NCBI GenBank assembly: GCA_016926135.1
Contig: JAFGPH010000085.1
Location: 1 to 13,166 of the forward strand
Origin: Deltaproteobacteria bacterium
Lineage (GTDB): Bacteria > Desulfobacterota > DSM-4660 > Desulfatiglandales > HGW-15
Direction of reading: 5' to 3'
DNA: 13,166 bases
The notes below the pieces were generated by a model. That model was not told the DNA's origin and did not search any database. It saw nothing but the letters and a program-made list of their open reading frames with translations. Positions 6,379 through 13,166 of this stretch are shown piece after piece (position 1 is the stretch's first letter; every line of letters begins with the position of its first letter). The position numbers were made by a program, and so were the translations under genes.

Positions 6379-8748
6379 CTAAGCGTCCCGGCCCTTGTCG
6401 AGGCTCTCTCTTACCTTCTGTGACAGTTCCATCATGTTGAAAGGCTTCTGGATAAACCCACGGCAGCCCCTGTCCAGGATCCTCTGGGCCTGGCCGTTGA
6501 TACTGTACCCGCTCGACAACAGGACCCTGACGTCGGGGTTGATCTCTTTCATCCGATCAAAGGCCTCGCCTCCCCCCATGTCCGGCATGATCATGTCCAG
6601 TATGACCAGATCAATCCGGCTGCGGTTTGCCTCCATGGCCTCGACGGCATTTGCACCTCCTCCGGCTGTCAGCACGTGGTACCCGAGCTTTTCCAGCATC
6701 TGCCCGCCGACATCGAGCACATGCTCCTCATCGTCTACAAGCAGGACCGTCTCGTGTCCCCTCCGTAAAGCCGCGTCCCATTTCCTGGTCCCGACAAGTT
6801 CCTTGTCCGATGCAGGCAGGTAGATGTGGAAACTCGTTCCCGCCCCCCTTTCGCTGTAGACCGTGATGATGCCGCCATGGTTCTTGACAATCCCGTAGGA
6901 AGAAGCAAGCCCCAGGCCCGTGCCTCTCCCCATCTCCTTGGTGGTGAAGAAGGGATCAAACAACCTCGCTTTGGTCTTTTCATCCATTCCCACCCCCGTA
7001 TCGGTTACGGAGATCCTCACATACCTGCCGGGGTTGACATTGAAACCCTTCTCATACAGCTCATCAAGAACGACGTTTTCCGTCTCCAGGTAGAGGTCCC
7101 CACCCCCGGGCATGGCCTGCCAGGCATTCACGTACAGGTTCATCAGGACCTGCTGGATCTGCCCCTGGTCGACCTCCACGATCCAGACCGGATCCTGATA
7201 CCTCTCGTGGATTCGGATCTCCTTCCTGGTTCGGCCAAACATGGCGGAACTCCTTTTCACAAGCTCATTCAGGTCCGAAGGTTTGACTTCGTACTTGCCG
7301 CCCCTGGCAAATCCCAGGAGCTGCCGGGTGAGGTCTGCAGCGCTCTTTACGTGTTCCTCGATTCCCCTGAGGTGTTCATAGAGGGGATGGGATGAATCCA
7401 TGTCCATGAGCATGAGAGAAGCGCGTCCCTGAATGCCCATGAGAAGGTTGTTGAAGTCATGGGCGATCCCTCCGGCAAGGGTTCCGAGGGATTCCAGCCT
7501 CTGGTATGCCTGAAACTGGGCCTCCAATTTGGTCTTCTCCGTGATGTCTTCGTAGGTGAGAAACTGCGCGCCGTCCCTCGCGGTCACGGCCCTGAAATGG
7601 ATGATCTTGTCCTTACCGTCTTTGCATCTCACCGTGAAGACCCTTGGTTTCACCTCCCCGCTCACCCTGCTCGAGGCCGAATCCGAGCTCCACACCGAGA
7701 TCACGTTTTCCCGATATGCCGGGTCCGGGTAGGCCTTCTCGAACCAGGTTTGCTTGTCCGGCAGATCCTCTTTGGCGTACCCGAAGATCTCCGTGAACTT
7801 CCGGTTGAAAAACTCAAAGGTCCTGTCCCCGTGCATGAAGGAAATGCCAAAGGGCGAGTCCTCAACCAGGAACCTGAACCTGGCCTCGCTGGCCCGGAGG
7901 GCCTCCTCTGCCCGTTTCAGCTCGGTGATGTCCTGCACCGTGCCGACCGACCGGATCGGTCGTCCCTCGGAGTCATATTCGGTCCGGCAGATCTCGTTCA
8001 CCCACCTGATCCGGCCGTCTTTCATGAGCAGCCGGTGTGAAATTTCGTAGGGTGTTCTGTTTCGCAGGGACTCGGCGTAGGCCGTGCTGACGGCGGCACG
8101 GTCATCAGGATGGATGGCGTCCAGGAAGGCATCGTAGGAGGCCCCGAATTTCTCCCGCTCGATTTCAAAGATCTCGAAAATGCCGTCAGACCAATGAAGC
8201 CAATTGGTGCGCAGATCCATTTCCCATCGTCCGAGACGCGCAATCTCCTGGGCCTGACGAAGCCGCTCCTCGCTCTCCCGGAGGGCCGCCTCCGCCAGCT
8301 TCCGTTCCGTGATATCCCGGTAACTGGCGTAATCCCCGACGTGCTCCTCGCCTGCCCGCACCGGCGCTGCCATGAGTTCCACAAACACCGGGCTCCCGTC
8401 CTTTCGGTAGCGCACCGTCTCAATCCTCACGGGCTCGCCATGACCGACCCGGTGGGTGATTTCCGACGCCTCGACCGTCCTATCCCCGGGCGCGATGAGA
8501 TCGTCAGCGAACCGGCCCCTGGCTTCCTCCGGGGTGTAGCCGAACAACCGGGCGAACTGGGCGTTGGTCCGCGTGATGCGGTGATCCTTGTCCGCCAGGG
8601 CAATCGCCTCGGGGGCATCGTCGAGCAGGTGCTCCAGGTAGGCCTTCTCGATCTGCAGGGACTCTTCTCTCCTTGCGGCCTCGGAGAGCTTCTCTTCAAG
8701 CTCCCTTACCCTGCGCTCCATATCTTCATGACACGGTTTTCTGACCAT
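6379..8748 (-). CDS. hybrid sensor histidine kinase (PAS-PAS-PAS-HisKA-HATPase-REC)
   Basis: Read from ATG 8748, the protein has 789 residues. A short coiled coil (10-40) leads into PAS 1 (about 35-150, ending YRDITERK), PAS 2 (165-280, WSDGIFEIFEI and HPDD, PAC end VQDITELK), PAS 3 (285-405, ending YEDITEK), HisKA with phospho-acceptor H430 in AGGIAHDFNNLL, HATPase with N-box NLYVNAWQA (N537/N541), G-boxes DTGVGM (583-588) and GRGTGLGLA (607-615), and a receiver with D672/D673, phospho-acceptor D718 in LDMIMPD and K768 in QKPF. This is the CckA-like HDFNN class. No membrane segment or signal peptide is seen, so it is likely cytoplasmic and senses an internal ligand or redox state through PAS. 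No Hpt protein or response regulator with an output domain is nearby, so the target is unknown. An in-frame ATG at 8916 would add 56 basic, low-complexity residues; 8748 is preferred because of its ribosome site. Confidence 0.92.
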   Translation of the reverse strand: MVRKPCHEDMERRVRELEEKLSEAARREESLQIEKAYLEHLLDDAPEAIALADKDHRITRTNAQFARLFGYTPEEARGRFADDLIAPGDRTVEASEITHRVGHGEPVRIETVRYRKDGSPVFVELMAAPVRAGEEHVGDYASYRDITERKLAEAALRESEERLRQAQEIARLGRWEMDLRTNWLHWSDGIFEIFEIEREKFGASYDAFLDAIHPDDRAAVSTAYAESLRNRTPYEISHRLLMKDGRIRWVNEICRTEYDSEGRPIRSVGTVQDITELKRAEEALRASEARFRFLVEDSPFGISFMHGDRTFEFFNRKFTEIFGYAKEDLPDKQTWFEKAYPDPAYRENVISVWSSDSASSRVSGEVKPRVFTVRCKDGKDKIIHFRAVTARDGAQFLTYEDITEKTKLEAQFQAYQRLESLGTLAGGIAHDFNNLLMGIQGRASLMLMDMDSSHPLYEHLRGIEEHVKSAADLTRQLLGFARGGKYEVKPSDLNELVKRSSAMFGRTRKEIRIHERYQDPVWIVEVDQGQIQQVLMNLYVNAWQAMPGGGDLYLETENVVLDELYEKGFNVNPGRYVRISVTDTGVGMDEKTKARLFDPFFTTKEMGRGTGLGLASSYGIVKNHGGIITVYSERGAGTSFHIYLPASDKELVGTRKWDAALRRGHETVLLVDDEEHVLDVGGQMLEKLGYHVLTAGGGANAVEAMEANRSRIDLVILDMIMPDMGGGEAFDRMKEINPDVRVLLSSGYSINGQAQRILDRGCRGFIQKPFNMMELSQKVRESLDKGRDA

Positions 8749-8755
8749 GGGAAGG

Positions 8756-8761
8756 CCCTCC
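8756..8761 (-). promoter_or_regulatory. ribosome binding site that fixes the kinase start
   Basis: GGAGGG on the minus strand lies seven bases before ATG 8748. The alternative upstream ATG at 8916 lacks a comparable site, and its extra residues do not look like a PAS or membrane domain. Confidence 0.65.
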
Positions 8762-9244
8762 AACGGATGAGCAAAAACCGGATCCGCAGCACGATGCGCT
8801 CCGCCCCGCACCGGGTTGCGATCCGCCTTCCTCCCTGTCCCCTCAAATCCCTTTCCCATGCCGAAAGGTAAACGCCTGCGGAGAGAACGCAGGAATCCTG
8901 TCGACGGGACACTCAATCCTCAACGGGAACCTGATCAGGGCGAGCTGCATGTTGCGCACTTGATCTCTTCGTGGGCGTTGAAGACAGGATCGGAGTCACT
9001 AAGTACGCCTTTTCATAAAAAGGTGCACTACGTCGTGGTCATGCAGGGTCCCTTTTGAACGACGCTATCATACGGGATTCGGCCTTATGGGTCAAGGACA
9101 AAGCCGGTCCGTGTTGGTGTAGGTGGTTCGTTTTCGGCTCTTCTCTCCTATGGATCAAGGCACGAATTGGAGTTGCCTTTTGGGAGGAGTCAAAGGTATC
9201 CTGGCAGGGCTGTCCTCTTGATGAATCGTGGAGTGGGGGAAGAT
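8762..9244. other. intergenic stretch between divergent kinase and manC genes
   Basis: About 480 bases with no gene I can support on either strand. It must hold the promoters for the leftward kinase and the rightward GDP-mannose pair, but no convincing -35/-10 pair or sigma54 site was found. Two small inverted repeats are visible: CCTGCG/CGCAGG at 8875-8893 and CCTTTT/AAAAGG at 9008-9023. Confidence 0.5.
8875..8893. repeat. small inverted repeat in the kinase leader
   Basis: CCTGCG (8875-8880) and CGCAGG (8888-8893) can pair across a seven-base loop. The site is about 130 bases upstream of the kinase start on the minus strand. No T run follows, so it is not a terminator; it could be a regulator site or a leader hairpin. 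Confidence 0.35.
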
Positions 9245-10321
9245 ATGTACTGTATCATCATGTGCGGCGGGTCGGGTACCCGGTTCTGGCCGGCCAGCCG
9301 CAGGGCACGGCCCAAGCAGTTCCTCAACATAACGGGAAGGGGCCCAATGGTGGTGGAGACCTGCGACAGGCTCCGGCCCCTGGCCCTTGACCGGGAAATC
9401 GTGCTGGTGCTGGGCAGGGAGCACCTTGAAGAGGCAAGAAGGCTTTTCACCGACCGCGAGGTTCACATCCTCGCCGAACCGATAGGAAGAAACACCGCCC
9501 CCTGTATCGGGCTCGGCGCGTTGTATGCGGCCCACCTGGGGTCCACGGAACCGTTGGCCTTCCTGCCTGCAGACCACTTCATCGCCGACGAGGCGGCGTT
9601 CCTTAAGGCCCTTGGGCGGGCTGCTGAGCTCGCGCGTTCCGGCGCCATTGTCACCCTCGGCATTGTGCCAACCCGGCCGGAAACCGGTTACGGGTATATT
9701 CGGCGGGTCGGGGAACAGGGGGCATACCCGGGGGGCGAGGCCCACGAGGTGGCGGCCTTTGTGGAGAAGCCCGATCTCGAAAAGGCCCGGCAATATGTGG
9801 CCAGGGGAGAATACTACTGGAACGCGGGGATCTTCGTGGCCACGGCCGAGACCATATTGACGGAAATGGAGACCCACCTCCCGGATCTCTACAGGGGCCT
9901 CCTGAGGCTGAAGCACGCCATCCGCAGCGAGGCCTTTGAGGGGGAGATGGAGGCCGTCTACAGGGGCCTGGAGGCCATATCTTTTGACTACGGGATCATG
10001 GAGAGGACCACCCGTCCCGTTCTGGTGGTCCCCTGCGAGTGCGGCTGGAGTGATGTGGGGTCCTGGGAGTCCCTCTACGAACTGAAGAGGGAAGGAAGGG
10101 ACGGAAGCGGCAACGTGTCCGAGGGCGAGGCGCTTCTCCAGGAATGCAGGGACAGCTTCGTGTCCGCGCGGGGAGGTCGACTCGTGGCCTGCCTGGGGCT
10201 CCGGAAATGCCTCATCGTGGACACCCCTGATGCCTTGCTGGTGGCGGATCTTGGCAGATCGCAGGAGATCCGAAAGATCCTCGGACAAATGAAGAAGAAA
10301 CGAAGGGACGACCTGCTGTGA
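9245..10321 (+). CDS. manC: mannose-1-phosphate guanylyltransferase
   Basis: The 358-residue enzyme joins mannose-1-phosphate and GTP to give GDP-mannose and pyrophosphate in the cytoplasm. Seen: nucleotide loop GGSGTRFWP (8-16) with the signature Lys in PKQF (23-26), AEPIGRNTAP (78-87), LPADHFI (107-113), ETGYGYI (146-152), FVEKP (172-176), WNAGIF (192-197), FDYGIME (247-253) and DVGSW (270-274). The length fits the short single-domain form; the C-terminal isomerase domain found in fused ManC/AlgA proteins is absent, so isomerisation needs another gene. ATG 9245 is chosen because the protein then begins right at the first strand and a GGGGGA stretch precedes it; ATG 9221 lacks a ribosome site. 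Its stop overlaps the next gene's GTG by four bases (GTGA), so the two are translationally coupled. Confidence 0.93.
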   Translation: MYCIIMCGGSGTRFWPASRRARPKQFLNITGRGPMVVETCDRLRPLALDREIVLVLGREHLEEARRLFTDREVHILAEPIGRNTAPCIGLGALYAAHLGSTEPLAFLPADHFIADEAAFLKALGRAAELARSGAIVTLGIVPTRPETGYGYIRRVGEQGAYPGGEAHEVAAFVEKPDLEKARQYVARGEYYWNAGIFVATAETILTEMETHLPDLYRGLLRLKHAIRSEAFEGEMEAVYRGLEAISFDYGIMERTTRPVLVVPCECGWSDVGSWESLYELKREGRDGSGNVSEGEALLQECRDSFVSARGGRLVACLGLRKCLIVDTPDALLVADLGRSQEIRKILGQMKKKRRDDLL

Positions 10322-11679
10322 AGTCCACCATCTTTCGGGAATACGACATCCGGGGAAAGGTCCCGGAGGACCTGAACGGGGATACGGTCCACCATCTGGG
10401 GCTGTCTCTGGGAACCTATTACGCGGAAAGAGGGGCCCGAAGGATATCCCTGGGCCGCGATTGCCGGCTGAGTTCCCCGGACCTGCGGGACGCCCTGGAA
10501 AAGGGCCTGATGGAGTCGGGCATGGAGGTCGTGGATTTGGGCATGGTGCCCACCCCCCTTCTCTATTTCTCCCTCTTCCATCTGGAGGTAGATGGGGGCG
10601 TCCAGATCACGGGAAGCCACAATCCCCCGGAATACAACGGATTCAAGGTCTGCATAGAGCGATCCACCCTTTACGGCCGGGAGATCCAGAAGATCAGGGA
10701 GATCGCCGAGGCCGGGAAATTCCGGCGGGGCAAGGGAAGTGCGGAGTCCCGGGAGATCATTCGACCCTACCTGGACCACCTTCAGGGAAACCTGCGGCCG
10801 GGGCCGGTAAAGAGAAGGGTTGTGGTGGATGCGGGAAACGGGGTCGGGGGGATCGTGGCGCCCGAGGTCTATCTGCGGATGGGCGTGGACGTGGAACGGC
10901 TCTTCTGCGAGCCGGACGGCCGCTTTCCGAACCATCATCCCGACCCCACGATCCCCGAGCACCTGGAGGCCCTGATCTCCAGGGTCACACAGGGTTCGGC
11001 GGACCTGGGAATCGCCTTTGACGGAGATGCTGACCGGATCGGCGTCGTGGACGCGGAAGGCCGGATCATCTGGGGGGACAAGCTCATGATCCTCTTCTCA
11101 CGCCGCATCCTCGATCAGCATCCGGGGGCCAGGATCATCGGCGAGGTGAAATGCTCCCAGGTGCTCTACGACGACATCGAGAGACAAGGGGGCATGCCCA
11201 TCATGTGGAAGGCTGGCCACTCCCTGATCAAGGGGAAGATGAAGGAAGAGGGTGCCCTCTTCGCGGGCGAGATGAGCGGCCATCTTTTTTTTGCCGACCG
11301 CTATTTCGGTTACGACGACGCTGTCTACGCAGGGGCAAGGCTACTGGAGATCCTGACGAACACCGGGGAAGACCTTCATTCGCTCCTGGCCGACGTGCCC
11401 CCCACCGTGAGCACCCCGGAGATCCGCCTGGATTGCCCGGATGAGAAGAAGTTCCAGGTGGTGGCCGGGCTGGCCGCAGCATTCAAGAAGGACTACCGTG
11501 TGATCGATATCGACGGCGCGAGGGTCCTCCTCGATGGGGGCTGGGGGCTGGTAAGGGCCTCCAACACCCAGCCCGTGCTGGTGCTCCGTTTCGAGGCCCA
11601 AACCCAGGAGCGCCTCGATCAGATCCGGGATCTATTCATGCAAAGGCTTAGGGCATTCCTGACGGGTCCGAAGTCTTAG
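10318..11679 (+). CDS. manB: phosphomannomutase/phosphoglucomutase
   Basis: A 453-residue alpha-D-phosphohexomutase of the AlgC/ManB type, which interconverts mannose-6-phosphate and mannose-1-phosphate (many members also use glucose phosphates). All four active-site loops are present: the phosphoserine loop TGSHNPPEYNG with S100, the metal loop DGDADR at 235-240 (D235, D237, D239), the sugar loop GEMSGH at 317-322 and the phosphate loop RASNTQP at 413-419. The N-terminal REYDIRG is also typical. The start is GTG 10318, inside the end of manC, giving a GTGA overlap and coupled translation. The product of this enzyme is the substrate of its upstream neighbour, so the two make one GDP-mannose supply unit. 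No glycosyltransferase or export gene is in the window. Whether it prefers mannose or glucose cannot be read from sequence; the manC partner argues for mannose. Confidence 0.92.
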   Translation: MKSTIFREYDIRGKVPEDLNGDTVHHLGLSLGTYYAERGARRISLGRDCRLSSPDLRDALEKGLMESGMEVVDLGMVPTPLLYFSLFHLEVDGGVQITGSHNPPEYNGFKVCIERSTLYGREIQKIREIAEAGKFRRGKGSAESREIIRPYLDHLQGNLRPGPVKRRVVVDAGNGVGGIVAPEVYLRMGVDVERLFCEPDGRFPNHHPDPTIPEHLEALISRVTQGSADLGIAFDGDADRIGVVDAEGRIIWGDKLMILFSRRILDQHPGARIIGEVKCSQVLYDDIERQGGMPIMWKAGHSLIKGKMKEEGALFAGEMSGHLFFADRYFGYDDAVYAGARLLEILTNTGEDLHSLLADVPPTVSTPEIRLDCPDEKKFQVVAGLAAAFKKDYRVIDIDGARVLLDGGWGLVRASNTQPVLVLRFEAQTQERLDQIRDLFMQRLRAFLTGPKS

Positions 11680-11810
11680 GGGCGAGTACCGGCAGTGGAT
11701 AAAGATCAGTTGCGGTCCTGAGAGACCACTCCCCCACAGCGCCTGGTGATTGTTGGAACCCCACGTTGAAAGGGCCTTTGGGGGGGGTGGTCGTTCAGGC
11801 CGGAGCGGTT
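11680..11810. other. gap between convergent operons
   Basis: 131 bases separate the mutase stop from the DUF1850-like stop. It contains a run of eight G and a long imperfect inverted repeat, but no canonical terminator with a T tract on either strand. Confidence 0.5.
11717..11799. repeat. imperfect 19-base inverted repeat between convergent genes
   Basis: The arm CCTGAGAGACCACTCCCCC (11717-11735) matches the reverse complement of 11781-11799 at 16 of 19 positions; two of the three differences still allow G-U pairing in one transcript. The loop is 45 bases. The length and place suggest a bidirectional transcript end or RNA-stabilising hairpin, though no T run follows either arm. Confidence 0.6.
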
Positions 11811-12317
11811 TCAGAGAAGTGTCTCCCACCATTTCGGGATTGCAGTCGTGAGGACGACTCCGCCGCCGAAGCCCACCTCCTCCTTGAAGGCCACCTCGCG
11901 GTCTCCCATCTTCATTCGGGGATTTCCGATCTCCGAAACACGGTAGGTCACCCTGGTGAACGTCCTGTTGAGTCCCTGCGCGGAAAAAGGCCCGCCCGTA
12001 TGGTAAAGGTCATCCACGTCCTCAGGGTCCACTGGAGGGGGCGGGGGACCGTGGGGGTCTGCAAAGGTCACTTCACGGAGGACCAGGGTGCCTCCCCGGG
12101 CATGGAATATCTCCGTCACATGGAGGCGAAAGAGGGAGTTTTTCCAGGTCAGCACGACCTCTCTTCCGTCGCGGAGCACGGTTGAGAGGATCTTCCTCCC
12201 TGTCCCCGCTTCTCTCAGCTCCACCCGTGTGTAACCGGATCGGGTGACCTGCAGGAGAAGACCCGGGACAAGGAGGAATAAAAGGAACGGGAAAAGTCGG
12301 CGAACCCACGCCTTCAT
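11811..12317 (-). CDS. DUF1850-like exported protein of a TAXI-TRAP transporter operon
   Basis: 168 residues with an N-terminal basic patch and a hydrophobic segment (about 8-23, LFPFLLFLLVPGLLLQ) that fits a signal anchor or signal peptide without a lipobox. The rest is a mostly beta-strand domain with a proline run at about 91-95. The assignment to DUF1850 rests on size, the strand pattern and position: DUF1850 proteins are commonly encoded between the TAXI solute-binding protein and the TRAP permease. Its ATG follows the TAG of the solute-binding gene with no gap (TAGATG), so translation is probably coupled. The family's role is not known; it presumably acts at the periplasmic side of the transporter. 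Unusually, no permease gene follows; the next gene faces it from the other strand. It may instead be an unrelated exported protein. Confidence 0.65.
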   Translation of the reverse strand: MKAWVRRLFPFLLFLLVPGLLLQVTRSGYTRVELREAGTGRKILSTVLRDGREVVLTWKNSLFRLHVTEIFHARGGTLVLREVTFADPHGPPPPPVDPEDVDDLYHTGGPFSAQGLNRTFTRVTYRVSEIGNPRMKMGDREVAFKEEVGFGGGVVLTTAIPKWWETLL

Positions 12318-13166
12318 CTATTTCAGGGCGCCCTTTTCCTTGTAAAATTTCTTGGCACCGGGATGCAGGTATTTGAGGGAATCCGGAGTGACCTGCTGGA
12401 CCGCCTTTTTCGGGGTCAGCTTCGTGGCACCCTTCCACACGGCAGACAGTTCGGCTTGGCTGTCAAAGATGGCCTTCAGGGTCAGATACAGCTTGTCCTG
12501 AGGAAAGGTGTCCATCGTGGTCAGGACGGCGGTGATGGCGATGGTCGGCACGTCGCTCTCCAGGCCCGTATAGCTGCCTTTCGTGAAAGCGGTGCTGTGA
12601 AAGACGCCGGGGTTGGTCTTCATGATTCTCTTGGCGTCCTCACCGACAACGGGCAGCAGCAACATCTTCAGCCCGGGCGTGGACGAGAGGTCGATGATGG
12701 AAGAGGTGGGCACCGCACCACTCCAGAAGAAGGCCTGGATCTTCCCATCCTTCAGGGCAGCCACCGACTCCTTGGCCCCCAGTTTCTCGCGGGTGAAGTC
12801 CTTGCTCCAGTCTATGCCCAAGGCCCTGAGCACGTAGTCGGCCTGCTCCTCGGTCCCGCTGTTCGGGGAGCCGGTGGATACCCGCTTTCCCTTGAGATCC
12901 ATGAGGGACTTGACCCCCGTCCCATCCTTGGTCACGATGTGGAGAGGCTGCTCGTAAAAGCCCAGGACCAGGCGGACCTTGTGCTTCCCCGATACACCGG
13001 GCACCTGGCCGGCGTTCACCTGCACCACGTGGTAATCGTAGGCGAAGGCCATCCCCGCCCTGCCTGCGGTGAGCAGTTTCAGGTTGTCGATGGCGGCCGT
13101 GGTGGCTTCGGCCGTGGCCTCGGTGTTGGGCACCTTCTTGCCCACAACCCCGCCGATAGCGCCGCC
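12318..13166 (-). CDS. TAXI family TRAP transporter solute-binding protein (5' end outside window)
   Basis: The frame enters from the right edge and ends at TAG 12320-12318; 282 residues are visible. The first residues GGAIGG and the following NTEATAEATTAAIDNLKLL match the start of the mature TAXI domain. Further marks are LVLGFYEQPLHIVTKDGTGV, then DLKGKRVSTGSPNSGTE, AFFWSGAVPTSSIIDL, and the C-terminal HPGAKKFYKEKGALK. Only the signal peptide and the first strands (perhaps 40-50 residues) are missing. An in-frame GTG at 13145 is internal, not the start. Such proteins bind small organic acids or amino acids in the periplasm and hand them to a fused TRAP permease driven by an ion gradient. 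The ligand cannot be told. It is co-transcribed with the DUF1850-like gene directly after it. Confidence 0.9.
   Translation of the reverse strand, partial: GGAIGGVVGKKVPNTEATAEATTAAIDNLKLLTAGRAGMAFAYDYHVVQVNAGQVPGVSGKHKVRLVLGFYEQPLHIVTKDGTGVKSLMDLKGKRVSTGSPNSGTEEQADYVLRALGIDWSKDFTREKLGAKESVAALKDGKIQAFFWSGAVPTSSIIDLSSTPGLKMLLLPVVGEDAKRIMKTNPGVFHSTAFTKGSYTGLESDVPTIAITAVLTTMDTFPQDKLYLTLKAIFDSQAELSAVWKGATKLTPKKAVQQVTPDSLKYLHPGAKKFYKEKGALK

Noticed and set aside
9008..9023. CCTTTT/AAAAGG hairpin as a terminator
   Set aside because: The stem is only six pairs, mostly A-T, and it lies between divergent genes where no transcript is expected to end.
9160..9180. Possible sigma54 promoter with GGCAC and TTGC before manC
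   Set aside because: The distance between the GG and GC elements is about four bases too long for a -24/-12 promoter.
9155..10288. A 377-codon open frame on the minus strand
   Set aside because: It is antisense to manC, which has all its family motifs. The reverse translation has no recognisable domain.
1..13166. CRISPR array, tRNA, rRNA or transposase
   Set aside because: No regularly spaced repeats, cloverleaf sequences, rRNA segments or transposase motifs were seen on either strand.

Overview
The window looks like a piece of a GC-rich, Gram-negative, probably anaerobic bacterial chromosome. The mix is a TAXI-type TRAP transporter, a RudS-like DUF523/DUF1722 protein, a remnant of a flavin reductase, a multi-PAS hybrid kinase and strong GGAGG ribosome sites. 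It would suit a Desulfobacterota (deltaproteobacterial) genome. That assignment is an inference from gene content only; no rRNA or other marker is present.

Region 1 (1-2340). A long reading frame on the minus strand runs off the left edge: the N-terminal 675 residues of a P-loop ATPase that resembles the DUF499 family. Such ATPases are usually parts of anti-phage or modification gene clusters. It is the first gene of its transcript, because upstream there is only an AT-rich, gene-free stretch. A sigma70-like promoter lies so close to the ATG that the mRNA may be leaderless. If there is a defence cluster, its other genes lie to the left, outside this window.

Region 2 (2340-2866). GC-rich sequence with a decayed flavin reductase (flavoredoxin-type) gene: a clear N-terminus, two one-base frameshifts in G runs, and a C-terminal end joined on by a large internal deletion.

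Region 3 (2867-6364). Three plus-strand genes in a row: a cation diffusion facilitator transporter, a RudS-like tRNA 4-thiouridine desulfidase (TudS/DUF523 plus DUF1722), and a YbjT-like NAD(P)-binding SDR protein with a C-terminal DUF2867 domain.

Region 4 (6379-8748, minus). A hybrid sensor histidine kinase with three PAS domains, HisKA, HATPase and a C-terminal receiver. It faces the SDR gene, with only 14 bases between the stop codons. No transmembrane segment is seen, so it is probably cytoplasmic.

Region 5 (9245-11679, plus). A GDP-mannose module: mannose-1-phosphate guanylyltransferase overlapping by 4 bases with phosphomannomutase/phosphoglucomutase. Together they turn mannose-6-phosphate into GDP-mannose for surface polysaccharide.

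Region 6 (11811-13166, minus). A DUF1850-like exported protein directly behind a TAXI family TRAP solute-binding protein that runs off the right edge. A long imperfect inverted repeat lies between this convergent unit and region 5.
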